A stretch of 64,000 bases of DNA, from the NCBI RefSeq assembly GCF_003352065.1, contig NZ_CP025803.1:3650001-3714000 (forward strand), read 5' to 3'. The position numbers were made by a program, and so were the translations under genes. The notes beneath the pieces were generated by a model. The model was given only the letters and a program-made list of their open reading frames with translations, was not told the origin of the DNA and ran no database searches. Positions 17,663-26,907 of this stretch are shown here, piece by piece (the stretch's first letter is position 1; every line of letters begins with the position of its first letter). The stretch is from Sulfitobacter sp. SK011. GTDB taxonomy: Bacteria; Pseudomonadota; Alphaproteobacteria; Rhodobacterales; Rhodobacteraceae.

Positions 17663-17769
17663 ACAAATCTGAAAGAACAAAGCGTGTTCTGTTAACCGGC
17701 ACATCAACTCTGGCGGGTTAATTTCGCCTGAGATCAACGCCGTTTCTGCGTTGGATTCGGGAGACGACG

Positions 17770-19311
17770 ATGAGCCAGCGATATTTTTCAGCACTCACCA
17801 GATTGCAGCGCAACATCACAACTGTATTTTCCAGCACGGCCGCACTTGCATTTTTGCCTGCGATTTCGCTTGGAGCCTATTGGTTTGGTGGTGAGGCGAC
17901 CCTGGTCATTGTCTCCGCATTATTGCCTGTCATCTATTTGCTCAGCACTGCAATCCCAACAAACCTGATGGTCTCACGCGACGCTGTCACCGGCCTGTTC
18001 CAACGCAGCGCATTCGAAGAATTGACCAATCAAGTCTATTTACGCGCCGCTGAAAACGGACGGCACTCAGCCACCTTTTTTCTCGCAATCGAAGACTATC
18101 AACAACTCATCGACCGTTATGGACAAGCTGCGGCTGACATCGTGGTGCAGCGTACAGGTGAGCGTCTGATCGCGGCACTGCGCGGTGATGACAACGTCGG
18201 ACAGATGGGCGATGCCCGATTTGCGATCTGCATGGCACCGGTGCGCCACCTTGATCTTGAAATGTGCATCCAATTGGCCGGTCGATTGCAAAATGTTGCA
18301 GAAGAACCCATTTCGGTCGATGGGATCAGCGTCTATGTGTCGGTATCAATCGGCTTTTGCCAGCACGCCCGATCGCCAGCCAAAGATGGATACGGCTGGC
18401 TGCAAGCCGCGGCAACCGCATTGCGAGAGGCACAGCGCCGTGGACCGTCGGCGATCAGGGCCTTTTCAGACCAAATGCGCCGCGATACCCAGACCCGTGC
18501 AGAATTGCGCGAAGAGGTGGTGCAGGCCCTTAACTCAGGGCAAATTCAGCCTTGGTTCCAGCCCCAGATCTCGACTGACACGGGACAGATTACCGGGTTT
18601 GAGGCATTGGCCCGCTGGTCGCACCCTGAACGGGGCATGATCGCGCCTGCCGATTTTCTTCCCGCAATTGAAGAGATGGGAATGCTGGAACGGTTGGCCG
18701 AGGTGATGATGTATCACGCATTTGCGGCCCTGAAAGCTTGGGATGGTGCGGGCGTTGATGTGCCACAGGTGGGCGTGAACTTTGCCGGGTCGGAATTGAA
18801 CAATCCGCAGTTATTGGAAAAGATAAAATGGGAACTGGATCGCTTTGATCTGACCCCTGACAGGTTGGCGGTCGAGGTTTTAGAAACCGTGGTGGCCAGC
18901 GCTCCGGACGATGTCATCACCCGCAATATCAATGCTTTGGGCAAGTTGGGATGCCGTATCGATCTGGATGACTTTGGCACTGGAAACGCCTCAATCGCGT
19001 CGATCCGACGCTTTGCAGTCAGCCGGATCAAGATTGATCGGTCATTTGTGATGAAAGCAGACCGGGACCCGGAACAACAACGCATGATCGGGGCAATCCT
19101 GACAATGGCAGAGCGGCTGGGTGTAGAAACCTTGGCTGAAGGCGTCGAATCTGTTGGAGAACATGTGCTGCTGGCGCAACTGGGCTGCGACCATGTTCAG
19201 GGGTTCGGCATCGCCCGCCCCATGCCGTTCGAGCAGACCTTGGATTGGATCGCGCGACACACGGCCAAACTGCAAGAAGTCCCGCGCATCATGAACGGCA
19301 AAGCAACGTAA
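17770..19311 (+). CDS. c-di-GMP phosphodiesterase with degenerate GGDEF and intact EAL domain
   Basis: Membrane signalling protein of 513 residues. Two N-terminal membrane helices (about 22-40 and 43-62) are followed by a GGDEF-type fold in which the catalytic signature is replaced by MGDARF (146-151), so cyclase activity should be lost. The EAL domain keeps its catalytic set: FEALARW (277-283), ExLE in VEVLETV, DDFGTG (400-405), the lysine in RIKIDRSF and the E-GVE in TLAEGVES, ending QGFGIARP. It should hydrolyse c-di-GMP, possibly with the first domain as regulator. The ggag ribosome site supports the start. Confidence 0.92.
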   Translation: MSQRYFSALTRLQRNITTVFSSTAALAFLPAISLGAYWFGGEATLVIVSALLPVIYLLSTAIPTNLMVSRDAVTGLFQRSAFEELTNQVYLRAAENGRHSATFFLAIEDYQQLIDRYGQAAADIVVQRTGERLIAALRGDDNVGQMGDARFAICMAPVRHLDLEMCIQLAGRLQNVAEEPISVDGISVYVSVSIGFCQHARSPAKDGYGWLQAAATALREAQRRGPSAIRAFSDQMRRDTQTRAELREEVVQALNSGQIQPWFQPQISTDTGQITGFEALARWSHPERGMIAPADFLPAIEEMGMLERLAEVMMYHAFAALKAWDGAGVDVPQVGVNFAGSELNNPQLLEKIKWELDRFDLTPDRLAVEVLETVVASAPDDVITRNINALGKLGCRIDLDDFGTGNASIASIRRFAVSRIKIDRSFVMKADRDPEQQRMIGAILTMAERLGVETLAEGVESVGEHVLLAQLGCDHVQGFGIARPMPFEQTLDWIARHTAKLQEVPRIMNGKAT

Positions 19312-19487
19312 CGCTTTCCCGATCAAAAGAACCAAAATGAGCCGCCTGCGCGTTATGGCGCAAATACGAAAAAATGCGGTGAAGAATACCCGCTCAAATA
19401 GCCCAAAAACCCGATTCCGCTTGACCTTTGGTGCTGCACTCTGTTGAACCCACGCTGATATATCACAGACATCAGGTGGCTGTCCCA

Positions 19488-21347
19488 ATGGACGAACAGA
19501 ACAAGAATCTCATCCTTGCTACGGCGCTCAGTTTCATCGTGATCCTTGTTTGGTTCGTTCTCTTCCCGCCGCCTGAGCCGGAAACACCCATCGACGGCAC
19601 GGTTCAGACGACTGAAGGGGCCGTGGATGGCGCTGTTGTGCCCATCGCACCCGCAGATACCACAGCCCCCGCTGCTGCCATCGGCACAAGCCCTCAATCG
19701 CCGACCGAAGCGCTTGCAAATGCGCCTCGTGTGCCAATTGCCACTGACCGCCTGAGCGGATCGATCTCTCTGTTAGGAGGGCGGATCGACGATTTGAAGC
19801 TCAATGACTATCGCACAACGCTTGATGCGGATGCTGAGGTCGTGACCATGTTGTCACCCGAAGGCACCAATGACGCTTACTATGCCCTGCATGGCTGGGC
19901 ACCCGGTGCGGGCGTTGACGCCGCTTCGGTACCCGGCGTGGACACCGAATGGACGCTCAGCACGGGTGAAACACTTGGCATCAACAGCCCAATCACCCTG
20001 ACCTGGGACAATGGCGCTGGACAGGTGTTTTCACGCACCATCGCCGTGGATGACGAATATATGTTCACGGTCTCGCAATCTGTCACCAACAACAGCGATG
20101 CCCCAATCAGCATGGCCCCCTACGGCATGATCGCCCAACACGGTGAACCGCAAGACCTCAAAAAGTTCTTTATTCTGCACGAAGGTGCGGTTGCACACGC
20201 CGATGGCGAATTGGCCGAAACCGATTGGGATGACATCGCAGAGGCCGAAGTGAATGCCAAATGGGGCCGCCCGGCGATTGTGACCGAGGACGTCGCCGAC
20301 GGCTGGATTGGCTTTAGCGACCACTATTGGCAAGCGGTCCTGATCCCCGCGACCGAACAGGCATACGACCAGGCATTGACCTATGATGCGCGCAGCGACA
20401 TCTACCGTGCGTTTGCCCGCCTTCCGACCCAGACCATTGCAGCAGGGGCAACGACAACATCGACCACCAAGCTTTTTGCAGGGGCGAAAGAGTGGGAAAC
20501 ACTGCGCGCCTACGAAGCTGACGGGGTTACGAAATTTATCGACAGCATTGACTGGGGCTGGTTCTTTTTCCTGACCAAACCGATCTTCTGGCTGTTGCAC
20601 TATCTGAACGGCCTGATCGGGAATATGGGCATTGCCATCATCGGTCTGACACTGCTGATCAAGGCCATGCTGTTTCCGCTGGCCTACAAGTCCTATGTCT
20701 CCATGGCCAAAATGAAAGAGCTGCAACCGCAGATGGAGAAGCTCAAGAAAGACGCAGGCGATGATCGCCAGAAAATGCAGCAAGGCATGATGGAGCTTTA
20801 CAAGCGCGAAAAAGTGAACCCGGCCGCGGGCTGTTTGCCGATCCTGCTGCAAATCCCGATCTTTTTCTCGCTCTACAAGGTGATCTTTGTCACCATTGAA
20901 TTGCGCCACGCGCCGTTCTTTGGCCCCTTCCAGGACCTCAGCAACCCCGACCCGACATCGCTGTTGAACCTTTTTGGCCTGCTCCCCTGGGCTGGTCCCG
21001 AAGCGGGTTCAATCATGGCGCTGATCTTTATCGGCATCCTGCCGCTGTTGCTGGGCATCTCAATGTTCCTTCAGCAAAAGCTGAACCCGGCCCCCACCGA
21101 CCCGACACAGCAAATGATCTTTGCATGGATGCCTTGGGTGTTCATGTTCATGCTGGGCGGGTTTGCCTCTGGCCTCGTGGTGTACTGGATCGCGAACAAC
21201 ACGATCACCTTTACGCAGCAGTATCTGATCATGCGCAGCCAAGGGTACAAACCTGATCTGCTGGGCAACATCACCAGCGGCCTGAAACGCAAAAAAGCGG
21301 CTGCTGCCAATGATACAAAAGCGCCGTCCGGCAAGAGCAAAAAGTAA
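19488..21347 (+). CDS. yidC: Membrane protein insertase YidC
   Basis: Inserts and folds inner-membrane proteins alone or with SecYEG. The product from ATG 19488 (MDEQNKNLILATALSFIVIL) has 619 residues: first membrane helix, a Pro/Ala/Thr linker, the large periplasmic beta-sandwich (about 80-340), then the conserved five-helix core including SYVSMAKMKELQPQMEKL and the KREKVNPAAGCLPILLQIPIF loop, and a basic C-terminal tail. An upstream in-frame start lacks the family N-terminus. Its stop overlaps the next ATG (TAATG), so the MOSC gene is translationally coupled, as yihA and argB may be. Confidence 0.98.
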   Translation: MDEQNKNLILATALSFIVILVWFVLFPPPEPETPIDGTVQTTEGAVDGAVVPIAPADTTAPAAAIGTSPQSPTEALANAPRVPIATDRLSGSISLLGGRIDDLKLNDYRTTLDADAEVVTMLSPEGTNDAYYALHGWAPGAGVDAASVPGVDTEWTLSTGETLGINSPITLTWDNGAGQVFSRTIAVDDEYMFTVSQSVTNNSDAPISMAPYGMIAQHGEPQDLKKFFILHEGAVAHADGELAETDWDDIAEAEVNAKWGRPAIVTEDVADGWIGFSDHYWQAVLIPATEQAYDQALTYDARSDIYRAFARLPTQTIAAGATTTSTTKLFAGAKEWETLRAYEADGVTKFIDSIDWGWFFFLTKPIFWLLHYLNGLIGNMGIAIIGLTLLIKAMLFPLAYKSYVSMAKMKELQPQMEKLKKDAGDDRQKMQQGMMELYKREKVNPAAGCLPILLQIPIFFSLYKVIFVTIELRHAPFFGPFQDLSNPDPTSLLNLFGLLPWAGPEAGSIMALIFIGILPLLLGISMFLQQKLNPAPTDPTQQMIFAWMPWVFMFMLGGFASGLVVYWIANNTITFTQQYLIMRSQGYKPDLLGNITSGLKRKKAAAANDTKAPSGKSKK

Positions 21348-22087
21348 TGCAGATTACAGCCCTTTATCGGCATCCGCTGAAAAGCCATGGGCGCGAAGCA
21401 CTGCAAACGGTCACTTTGCATGCTGGTCAAAGCATGCCTTTTGACCGCAGCTGGGCAGTGGCCCATGACGCGTCCAAGGCGGATGGCAGCACCTGGGCAC
21501 CGTGCCAGAATTTCAGCCGGGGGTCCAAGGCCCCCGCGCTGATGGCCATCAACGCCGTGCTGGATGAAAAGTCGGGGCGGCTTACCCTTAGCCACCCGGA
21601 CCGTCCCGATCTGACCTTTGATCCAAATCAGGAAGCAGATATTTTCCTAAAATGGGTCAAGCCGCTGGTGCCCCAGAACCGCGCCCTGCCGGACCGCATA
21701 TTGCAGTTGTCCGGGCGTGGTTTCACTGATTCAGACTATGCGTCAATCAGCCTGTGCAATACCGCGTCCCATGCAGCCGTGTCAGAACGGGCCGGCACAG
21801 ATTTGTCGCCCCTGCGCTGGCGTGGCAACATCTGGTTTGAGGGCGAGGCACCGTGGCAGGAAATGGATTGGATCGGCAAGGAAATAGCGCTTGGCGCGGC
21901 CACGCTCGCCATCCGCGAACCGATCCAGCGCTGCCTGGCGACGACCGCGAACCCCGAGACCGGTGCGCGCGATGTCGATACATTGGGCATCCTCAACAGC
22001 ACGTGGGATCATCAGAATTTCGGCATTTACGCCGAAGTTATCAAGGGCGGGCCAGTCGCATTGGGCGACAGCCTGACGGTACACTGA
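21347..22087 (+). CDS. MOSC domain protein
   Basis: 246-residue protein with an N-terminal MOSC_N beta-barrel (ITALYRHPLKSHGREAL) followed by a MOSC domain, the fold of molybdenum-cofactor sulfurase C-terminus and of YiiM/YcbX-type proteins. A cysteine in the block IREPIQRCLATTANPETGAR sits where the family has its reactive cysteine. Likely handles sulfur or Mo-cofactor-linked detoxification; the reaction cannot be read. It overlaps yidC by one base and is followed by yihA after one base. Confidence 0.88.
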   Translation: MQITALYRHPLKSHGREALQTVTLHAGQSMPFDRSWAVAHDASKADGSTWAPCQNFSRGSKAPALMAINAVLDEKSGRLTLSHPDRPDLTFDPNQEADIFLKWVKPLVPQNRALPDRILQLSGRGFTDSDYASISLCNTASHAAVSERAGTDLSPLRWRGNIWFEGEAPWQEMDWIGKEIALGAATLAIREPIQRCLATTANPETGARDVDTLGILNSTWDHQNFGIYAEVIKGGPVALGDSLTVH

Positions 22088-22088
22088 C

Positions 22089-22739
22089 ATGCAATTGCCA
22101 TTTCCCGTTGCCGAAGAGCCGGATGCGATCGCCATCGAAAAAGGCCGGCTTCTTTTCGCGGGTGAAACCCAGTTTGTCAAAGGTGTGGTGGCCATGGACG
22201 GCCTGCCCCCTGCCGATCGGATGGAGGTCTGCTTTGCCGGGCGATCCAACGTGGGCAAATCCACTCTGATCAACGCGCTGACCGGCATGAAGGCCTTGGC
22301 ACGAGCGTCCAACACCCCGGGTCGCACGCAAGAGATTAACTATTTCACCGCAGGTGAGGAACATTATCTGGTTGATTTGCCCGGCTATGGATATGCCAAC
22401 GCGCCGGTCCCAGTCGTTGAAAAATGGCAACGGTTGCTCAAGCAATATTTGTCGGGCCGCCAAACCCTGCGCCGTGCCTTTGTTTTGATTGATGCGCGCC
22501 ACGGCGTCAAAAAGGTCGACGATGAAATCATGTCGCTGCTCGACAGTTCGGCGGTCATTTTTCAGGCGGTGCTGACCAAGGCCGATAAAGTGAAAGAAGC
22601 CGAACGCGCCAAGGTACTGGATCAGGTACGCGGCGCGCTCGCCAAGCACCCTGCAGCGTATCCAGAAATTATTGTGACCTCTTCAGAAAAAGGCTGGGGC
22701 ATCCCAACATTGCGTGCCATCATCGCCACGCTGGAATAG
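22089..22739 (+). CDS. yihA: Ribosome biogenesis GTPase EngB/YihA
   Basis: Essential small TRAFAC GTPase for late assembly of the 50S subunit. All G motifs are present in 216 residues: G1 [10 protein letters not shown]2 threonine in the [10 protein letters not shown] region, G3 DLPGYG, G4 TKAD and G5 TSSEKGWG. The family-specific [14 protein letters not shown] segment is intact. It sits inside the yidC-argB run, an arrangement common in alphaproteobacteria, with spacings small enough for one transcript. Confidence 0.97.
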   Translation: MQLPFPVAEEPDAIAIEKGRLLFAGETQFVKGVVAMDGLPPADRMEVCFAGRSNVGKSTLINALTGMKALARASNTPGRTQEINYFTAGEEHYLVDLPGYGYANAPVPVVEKWQRLLKQYLSGRQTLRRAFVLIDARHGVKKVDDEIMSLLDSSAVIFQAVLTKADKVKEAERAKVLDQVRGALAKHPAAYPEIIVTSSEKGWGIPTLRAIIATLE

Positions 22740-22783
22740 CATCACAGGCCCGCTTTCCGCTGGTCTGCTCAAGGGTCAAAAGA

Positions 22784-23647
22784 ATGAGAACACAAGACAT
22801 GAATCGTGATTGGATTGGCACGGCCCGTACCTTATCGCAAGCGCTGCCCTATCTGCAGCGCTATGCAGATGCGACTGTGGTCATAAAACTTGGTGGTCAC
22901 GCCATGGGCAGTGACGACGCGATGGACGAATTTGCCCGCGACGTTGCATTGATGCGGCAAGTCGGCGTGAACCCGGTGATCGTGCATGGCGGTGGCCCGA
23001 TGATCAACGACATGCTCAGACGGCTTGACATCAAATCTGAGTTTGTGAATGGCAAGCGTGTTACCGATGCCGCGACCATGGAAGTGGTCGAAATGGTGTT
23101 AAGCGGCGTCGTGAACTCCAAAATCGTGCAGGCCATCACCGAACAGGGGGGGCGCGCTGTTGGCGTTTCGGGCAAGGATGGCGGATTGATCATCTGCGAT
23201 CAGGAAAATCCCGAACTGGGGCTGGTCGGCAGACCCACCAAAGTGAACCCGCGCCTGTTGCGCGACTTTGCCGACAAGGGGATCATTCCAGTGATTGCAC
23301 CGCTGGGCATGGGCGAAAACGGCGAGACATTTAACATCAATGGCGACACGGCTGCGGGTGCGATTGCTGCTGCACTCAAGGCGGATCGCCTGTTGCTGTT
23401 AACGGACGTTGCCGGGGTCAAGAATGCGTCAGGTGACGTGCTGACTGAACTCAGCGCTGGTCAGATTCGCGACATGGTGGCCGATGGGACCATTGCGGGC
23501 GGTATGATCCCGAAAACCCAGACAGCGCTTGATGCGTTGGACGGTGGTGTGCGTGCTGCAGTTATCCTGGACGGTCGTGCGCCCAATGCCTGCTTGCTGG
23601 AACTCTTCACCGAACACGGTGCAGGCAGCATCATCCGTAACGGATGA
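22784..23647 (+). CDS. argB: Acetylglutamate kinase
   Basis: Second step of arginine synthesis: phosphorylates N-acetylglutamate with ATP. 287 residues of the amino-acid-kinase fold. Visible motifs are VIKLGGHAM near the N-terminus, the substrate loop [31 protein letters not shown] and the ATP site [10 protein letters not shown] plus GGMIPKT. The extended N-terminal helix (about 25 residues) is typical of hexameric, arginine-inhibited enzymes, so feedback control by arginine is likely. ATG 22799 (MNRDWIG) is a possible alternative start. The stop overlaps the next start (ATGA). Confidence 0.96.
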   Translation: MRTQDMNRDWIGTARTLSQALPYLQRYADATVVIKLGGHAMGSDDAMDEFARDVALMRQVGVNPVIVHGGGPMINDMLRRLDIKSEFVNGKRVTDAATMEVVEMVLSGVVNSKIVQAITEQGGRAVGVSGKDGGLIICDQENPELGLVGRPTKVNPRLLRDFADKGIIPVIAPLGMGENGETFNINGDTAAGAIAAALKADRLLLLTDVAGVKNASGDVLTELSAGQIRDMVADGTIAGGMIPKTQTALDALDGGVRAAVILDGRAPNACLLELFTEHGAGSIIRNG

Positions 23648-24297
23648 ACTGGGACGCCCTGAAAACCAAAGCGTGCGCGCATCATCTGAGCGTATTGGGC
23701 GGGTTTCATCCAAGCGCTGACGATATTGTACCTCAGGGATGCCAGACGCTTATCCTGCTTGGCCCGAACGAGCCCGCATTTTGGCCCGCGTTTATCGCGT
23801 CAGGCGAATATACCGACGGTGCCGCAAACCCCCTTGATCGCTGGTCAACGCGGGTCGTCGGTGCCTTGGCGCAAGAACTGAATGCAACGGCGCTCTATCC
23901 TTTTGGTGGCGCGCCGTATCATCCGTTTTATACATGGGCGCTGCGCACAGGGCGCATTCACGCCTCGCCCATTAATTTTCTCGTACACGATAGGGCCGGA
24001 TTGTTTGTGTCCTTCCGTGGGGCGCTGTGTCTCAAAGATAAAATACCGTTACCGGCAGCACCGCCAAACCCATGCCTCACCTGCCCTGACCAGCCCTGCA
24101 GAACCGCGTGCCCCGTGGGTGCCCTAACCCCCGAAGGCTATGATGTGGTAGGATGCAAGGACTATCTGGATACGGCAGCGGGTGCAGACTGTTTGACCAG
24201 CGGCTGCGCTGTGCGCCGCGCATGCCCGGTGTCCCAGAGATTTGGCCGCATCCCTGCCCAATCGGCCTTTCACATGCGCGCGTTTAAAGGAGATTGA
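23644..24297 (+). CDS. Ferredoxin-like 4Fe-4S protein of unknown role
   Basis: A 217-residue soluble protein. The C-terminal third carries an iron-sulfur cluster site in [19 protein letters not shown] and further cysteines ([22 protein letters not shown]), which can bind one or two clusters. The N-terminal part resembles the catalytic-domain architecture next to such clusters in epoxyqueuosine reductase-like proteins, but it lacks the cobalamin-binding region, so it is not QueG. Roseobacter genomes keep it beside argB. Coupled to argB by an ATGA overlap; a redox partner is not evident. Confidence 0.75.
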   Translation: MNWDALKTKACAHHLSVLGGFHPSADDIVPQGCQTLILLGPNEPAFWPAFIASGEYTDGAANPLDRWSTRVVGALAQELNATALYPFGGAPYHPFYTWALRTGRIHASPINFLVHDRAGLFVSFRGALCLKDKIPLPAAPPNPCLTCPDQPCRTACPVGALTPEGYDVVGCKDYLDTAAGADCLTSGCAVRRACPVSQRFGRIPAQSAFHMRAFKGD

Positions 24298-24298
24298 G

Positions 24299-24790
24299 AT
24301 GAAACGCCTAATCCTGATGCGACACGCAAAATCAGATTGGTCCGCTGGGGCCGGGTCTGATCACGACAGGCCACTGAATGCGCGCGGCGTGGCAGCGGCC
24401 CAAGCGCTTGGGGATTGGCTTCGCGCGCAGGATCTGTTGCCAGATCAGGTCCTAAGCTCGTCGTCGAAGCGCACAGGTCAGACTTTCATCGGGCTTGGAC
24501 TGGCCGATGATACGCCGACGACTTTCACACGTGATCTTTATCTTGCCACACACAACGACTTGTTGGCGGCCTTGCGTCAGGCGACGGGAAACGTGGTGCT
24601 GATGTTGGGGCATAATCCCGGTATCTCAATCACTGCGGCACAGCTGGTTTCGACACCACCGGACCACCCGAAATTTAATCAATACCCGACAGGTGCCACG
24701 CTGGTCGCTGATTTTGAGATTGATCACTGGCGTGATGCAGATTGGGGAAACGCAGTCGCGCGACACTTTGTCGTGCCGCGCGATCTGTAA
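24299..24790 (+). CDS. SixA-type histidine phosphatase family protein
   Basis: 163-residue protein of the phosphoglycerate-mutase-like (histidine phosphatase) superfamily. The N-terminal phospho-acceptor motif is LMRHAKSDW (the RHA form of SixA-type members), with conserved Arg in SSKRTGQT, and the second histidine in LMLGHNPGI. SixA dephosphorylates phosphohistidine on PTS-type or HPt proteins; the substrate here is not known. The start at 24299 has AAAGGAGAT one codon-length upstream and follows the ferredoxin-like gene directly; a longer reading from 24242 would overlap that gene. Confidence 0.85.
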   Translation: MKRLILMRHAKSDWSAGAGSDHDRPLNARGVAAAQALGDWLRAQDLLPDQVLSSSSKRTGQTFIGLGLADDTPTTFTRDLYLATHNDLLAALRQATGNVVLMLGHNPGISITAAQLVSTPPDHPKFNQYPTGATLVADFEIDHWRDADWGNAVARHFVVPRDL

Positions 24791-24823
24791 TTCTGTGCTG
24801 GTGGGGCCAGGACCCCGCCGGTC

Positions 24824-25591
24824 TTAGTGACCCAGAATCTGGCTCAGGAACAGCTGCGTCCGGGGCGATTTTGGGTTGTTAAAGAACTCTTCAGGCTCAT
24901 TCTGTTCGACGATCTGCCCTTCATCCATAAAGATAACCCGGTTCGCAACCTGACGGGCAAAGCCCATCTCGTGCGTGACGCAGAGCATGGTCATGCCTTC
25001 TTCGGCAAGCTCGATCATGGTGTCGAGAACCTCCTTGATCATCTCAGGATCAAGCGCCGATGTTGGTTCATCGAAAAGCATGATACGTGGGCGCATGCAC
25101 AACGAACGCGCAATCGCCACACGCTGTTGCTGACCACCGGAAAGCTGACCGGGATATTTATCCGCCTGTTCCGGGATCTTAACCTTTTTCAAGAAATGCA
25201 TCGCCGTTTCTTCGGCCTCTTTCTTGGGTGTTTTCCGCACCCAGATCGGAGCCAGCGTACAATTCTCAAGGATTGTGAGATGTGGGAACAAGTTGAAGTG
25301 CTGAAAGCACATGCCGACTTCCGACCGGATCTTGTCGATGTTCTTGAGGTCCGAGGACAACAATGTGCCGTCCACCTCAATCGTTCCTTTTTGATGCTCT
25401 TCCAGCGCGTTGATGCAGCGGATCAGCGTGGATTTACCAGAACCGGACGGCCCGCAAATCACGATCCGTTCGCCGCGATGGACGGTCAGATCAATGTCGC
25501 GCAGCACATGGAATGTGCCGTACCATTTGTTCATACTGTTAATGCTGATCGCGATTTCGTCGGATACTTGCATCTGTTTTGCTTCGGCCAT
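24824..25591 (-). CDS. bztD: Amino-acid ABC transporter ATPase
   Basis: Cytoplasmic ATPase of the polar amino-acid uptake system, 255 residues. Walker [11 protein letters not shown]-loop [13 protein letters not shown] signature [14 protein letters not shown], Walker [13 protein letters not shown] and the switch histidine in LCVTHEMGF are all intact. It ends the four-gene bztABCD run (minus strand), 14 bases after bztC. The set resembles the BztABCD glutamate/glutamine/aspartate/asparagine permease of Rhodobacter in gene order and in the lengths of the two permease subunits; exact substrates are inferred. Confidence 0.94.
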   Translation of the reverse strand: MAEAKQMQVSDEIAISINSMNKWYGTFHVLRDIDLTVHRGERIVICGPSGSGKSTLIRCINALEEHQKGTIEVDGTLLSSDLKNIDKIRSEVGMCFQHFNLFPHLTILENCTLAPIWVRKTPKKEAEETAMHFLKKVKIPEQADKYPGQLSGGQQQRVAIARSLCMRPRIMLFDEPTSALDPEMIKEVLDTMIELAEEGMTMLCVTHEMGFARQVANRVIFMDEGQIVEQNEPEEFFNNPKSPRTQLFLSQILGH

Positions 25592-25605
25592 TGTTTAGCC
25601 CTTTC

Positions 25606-26904
25606 TTAACGGTGATCTGTCGCGAGGCGGCGTTCAAGCCACTGCGAATATTGTGAAATGCCATAGCAAACGATGAAGAACAGGACGGCAGCGAACATAA
25701 AGAGTTCCCAATAGACTCCGTTCCAGTCTGTAGAGGCAAGGATCGGCCCGCGGATCATACCGACAATGTCGAAAAGCGAGATCACGGAAACCAGCGTGGT
25801 GTCCTTGAACAAGCCCACGGCGATATTGACGATACCGGGGATCGAGATCTTAAGCGCCTGCGGCAGGATGATCAGCCGCATGGATTGCGCATAGTCCAAC
25901 CCCAGTGAATCGCCCGCTTCATATTGTCCTTTTGGCAAGGCAGCCAGACCACCCCGTATCACTTCGGCGATATAGGCCGACGAGAACATCGTGATCATGA
26001 TCACCACGCGCAGGAACAAATCAACCGTCGCATCCGGTGGAAAGAAATACGCCAGCATGACATTCGCCACAAAAAGCAGCGTGATCAACGGGACGCCCCG
26101 GATGAATTCGATGAACAAAACGCTGATCATCTTGACGACCGGCAGGTTGGATTGACGCCCCAATGCGAGCGCGATCCCGATCGGTACTGACAATGACACA
26201 CATGTCACGCCCAGCATCATGTTCAGCATGAAACCACCCAGATTGCGGCTGGGTACAGCGGCAAGCATCGCATTGTCAGACGCGCCGGCAGGGATCAGCA
26301 GGCCACCGATGTACCAGACCACACAGGCGACGGCGATCCCGCCAAAGAACCCTGCGGCAAAGCTGTTTTTTACGAACCGTTCATAAACGAAATAGCCCGC
26401 GACAAAACCCAGGAGCGCCAGAATTGGCACAAAGATCGTGCCGCCCCAAATCAGCCAATAGGCAAGAAATGGATAGACGCCTGTGAAAAGCAACAACTTG
26501 CGGGGCAGGTCAAAGAACAACACCGGTGCGGCGGCTACAAACAGCAGCACGAATGCGAGCGTCGGACGCCAGTAGCTGTCACTTGGATAGGTAAACCCAA
26601 ACAAAAGCTGGTTCCAGCGTTCTGTCAGAACCGAAAAGCATGCGCCGGTCACCCCATCAAGGGCTTCGCGGCATTCTGCCAGACTTGTAGTGTTCCAAAG
26701 TCCGTTCAGCATCCAAGGCAAGGTTGCTGTCAGGATCACATAGATCACATAGATCGCCGCAACGGTCAGAAGCGCATTCGGCCATGTGGCAAAAAGATTG
26801 GTGCGCATCCAAAGAACAGGGCCACTTGCCGCCGTGGGTGGTGCCACCGGAGGCAGCGCCGTTTCACGGACAAAAGCGACGGATTGTGCATGTGTATCTG
26901 ACAT
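25606..26904 (-). CDS. bztC: Amino-acid ABC transporter permease (BztC-like)
   Basis: Inner-membrane permease of 432 residues, longer than the usual 220-residue HisM type because of an N-terminal extension with several extra membrane helices (about 30-200), the BztC/AapM layout. The EAA loop, which contacts the ATPase, is visible in GLAALPKGQYEAGDSLGLDY followed by IILPQALKISIPGIVN. It starts 3 bases after the bztB stop and should pair with BztB as a heterodimer. Confidence 0.93.
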   Translation of the reverse strand: MSDTHAQSVAFVRETALPPVAPPTAASGPVLWMRTNLFATWPNALLTVAAIYVIYVILTATLPWMLNGLWNTTSLAECREALDGVTGACFSVLTERWNQLLFGFTYPSDSYWRPTLAFVLLFVAAAPVLFFDLPRKLLLFTGVYPFLAYWLIWGGTIFVPILALLGFVAGYFVYERFVKNSFAAGFFGGIAVACVVWYIGGLLIPAGASDNAMLAAVPSRNLGGFMLNMMLGVTCVSLSVPIGIALALGRQSNLPVVKMISVLFIEFIRGVPLITLLFVANVMLAYFFPPDATVDLFLRVVIMITMFSSAYIAEVIRGGLAALPKGQYEAGDSLGLDYAQSMRLIILPQALKISIPGIVNIAVGLFKDTTLVSVISLFDIVGMIRGPILASTDWNGVYWELFMFAAVLFFIVCYGISQYSQWLERRLATDHR

Positions 26905-26907
26905 GGC

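Noticed and set aside
24797..24819. Possible terminator hairpin between the SixA gene and bztD
   Set aside because: The 7-bp stem has no T-tract on either strand.
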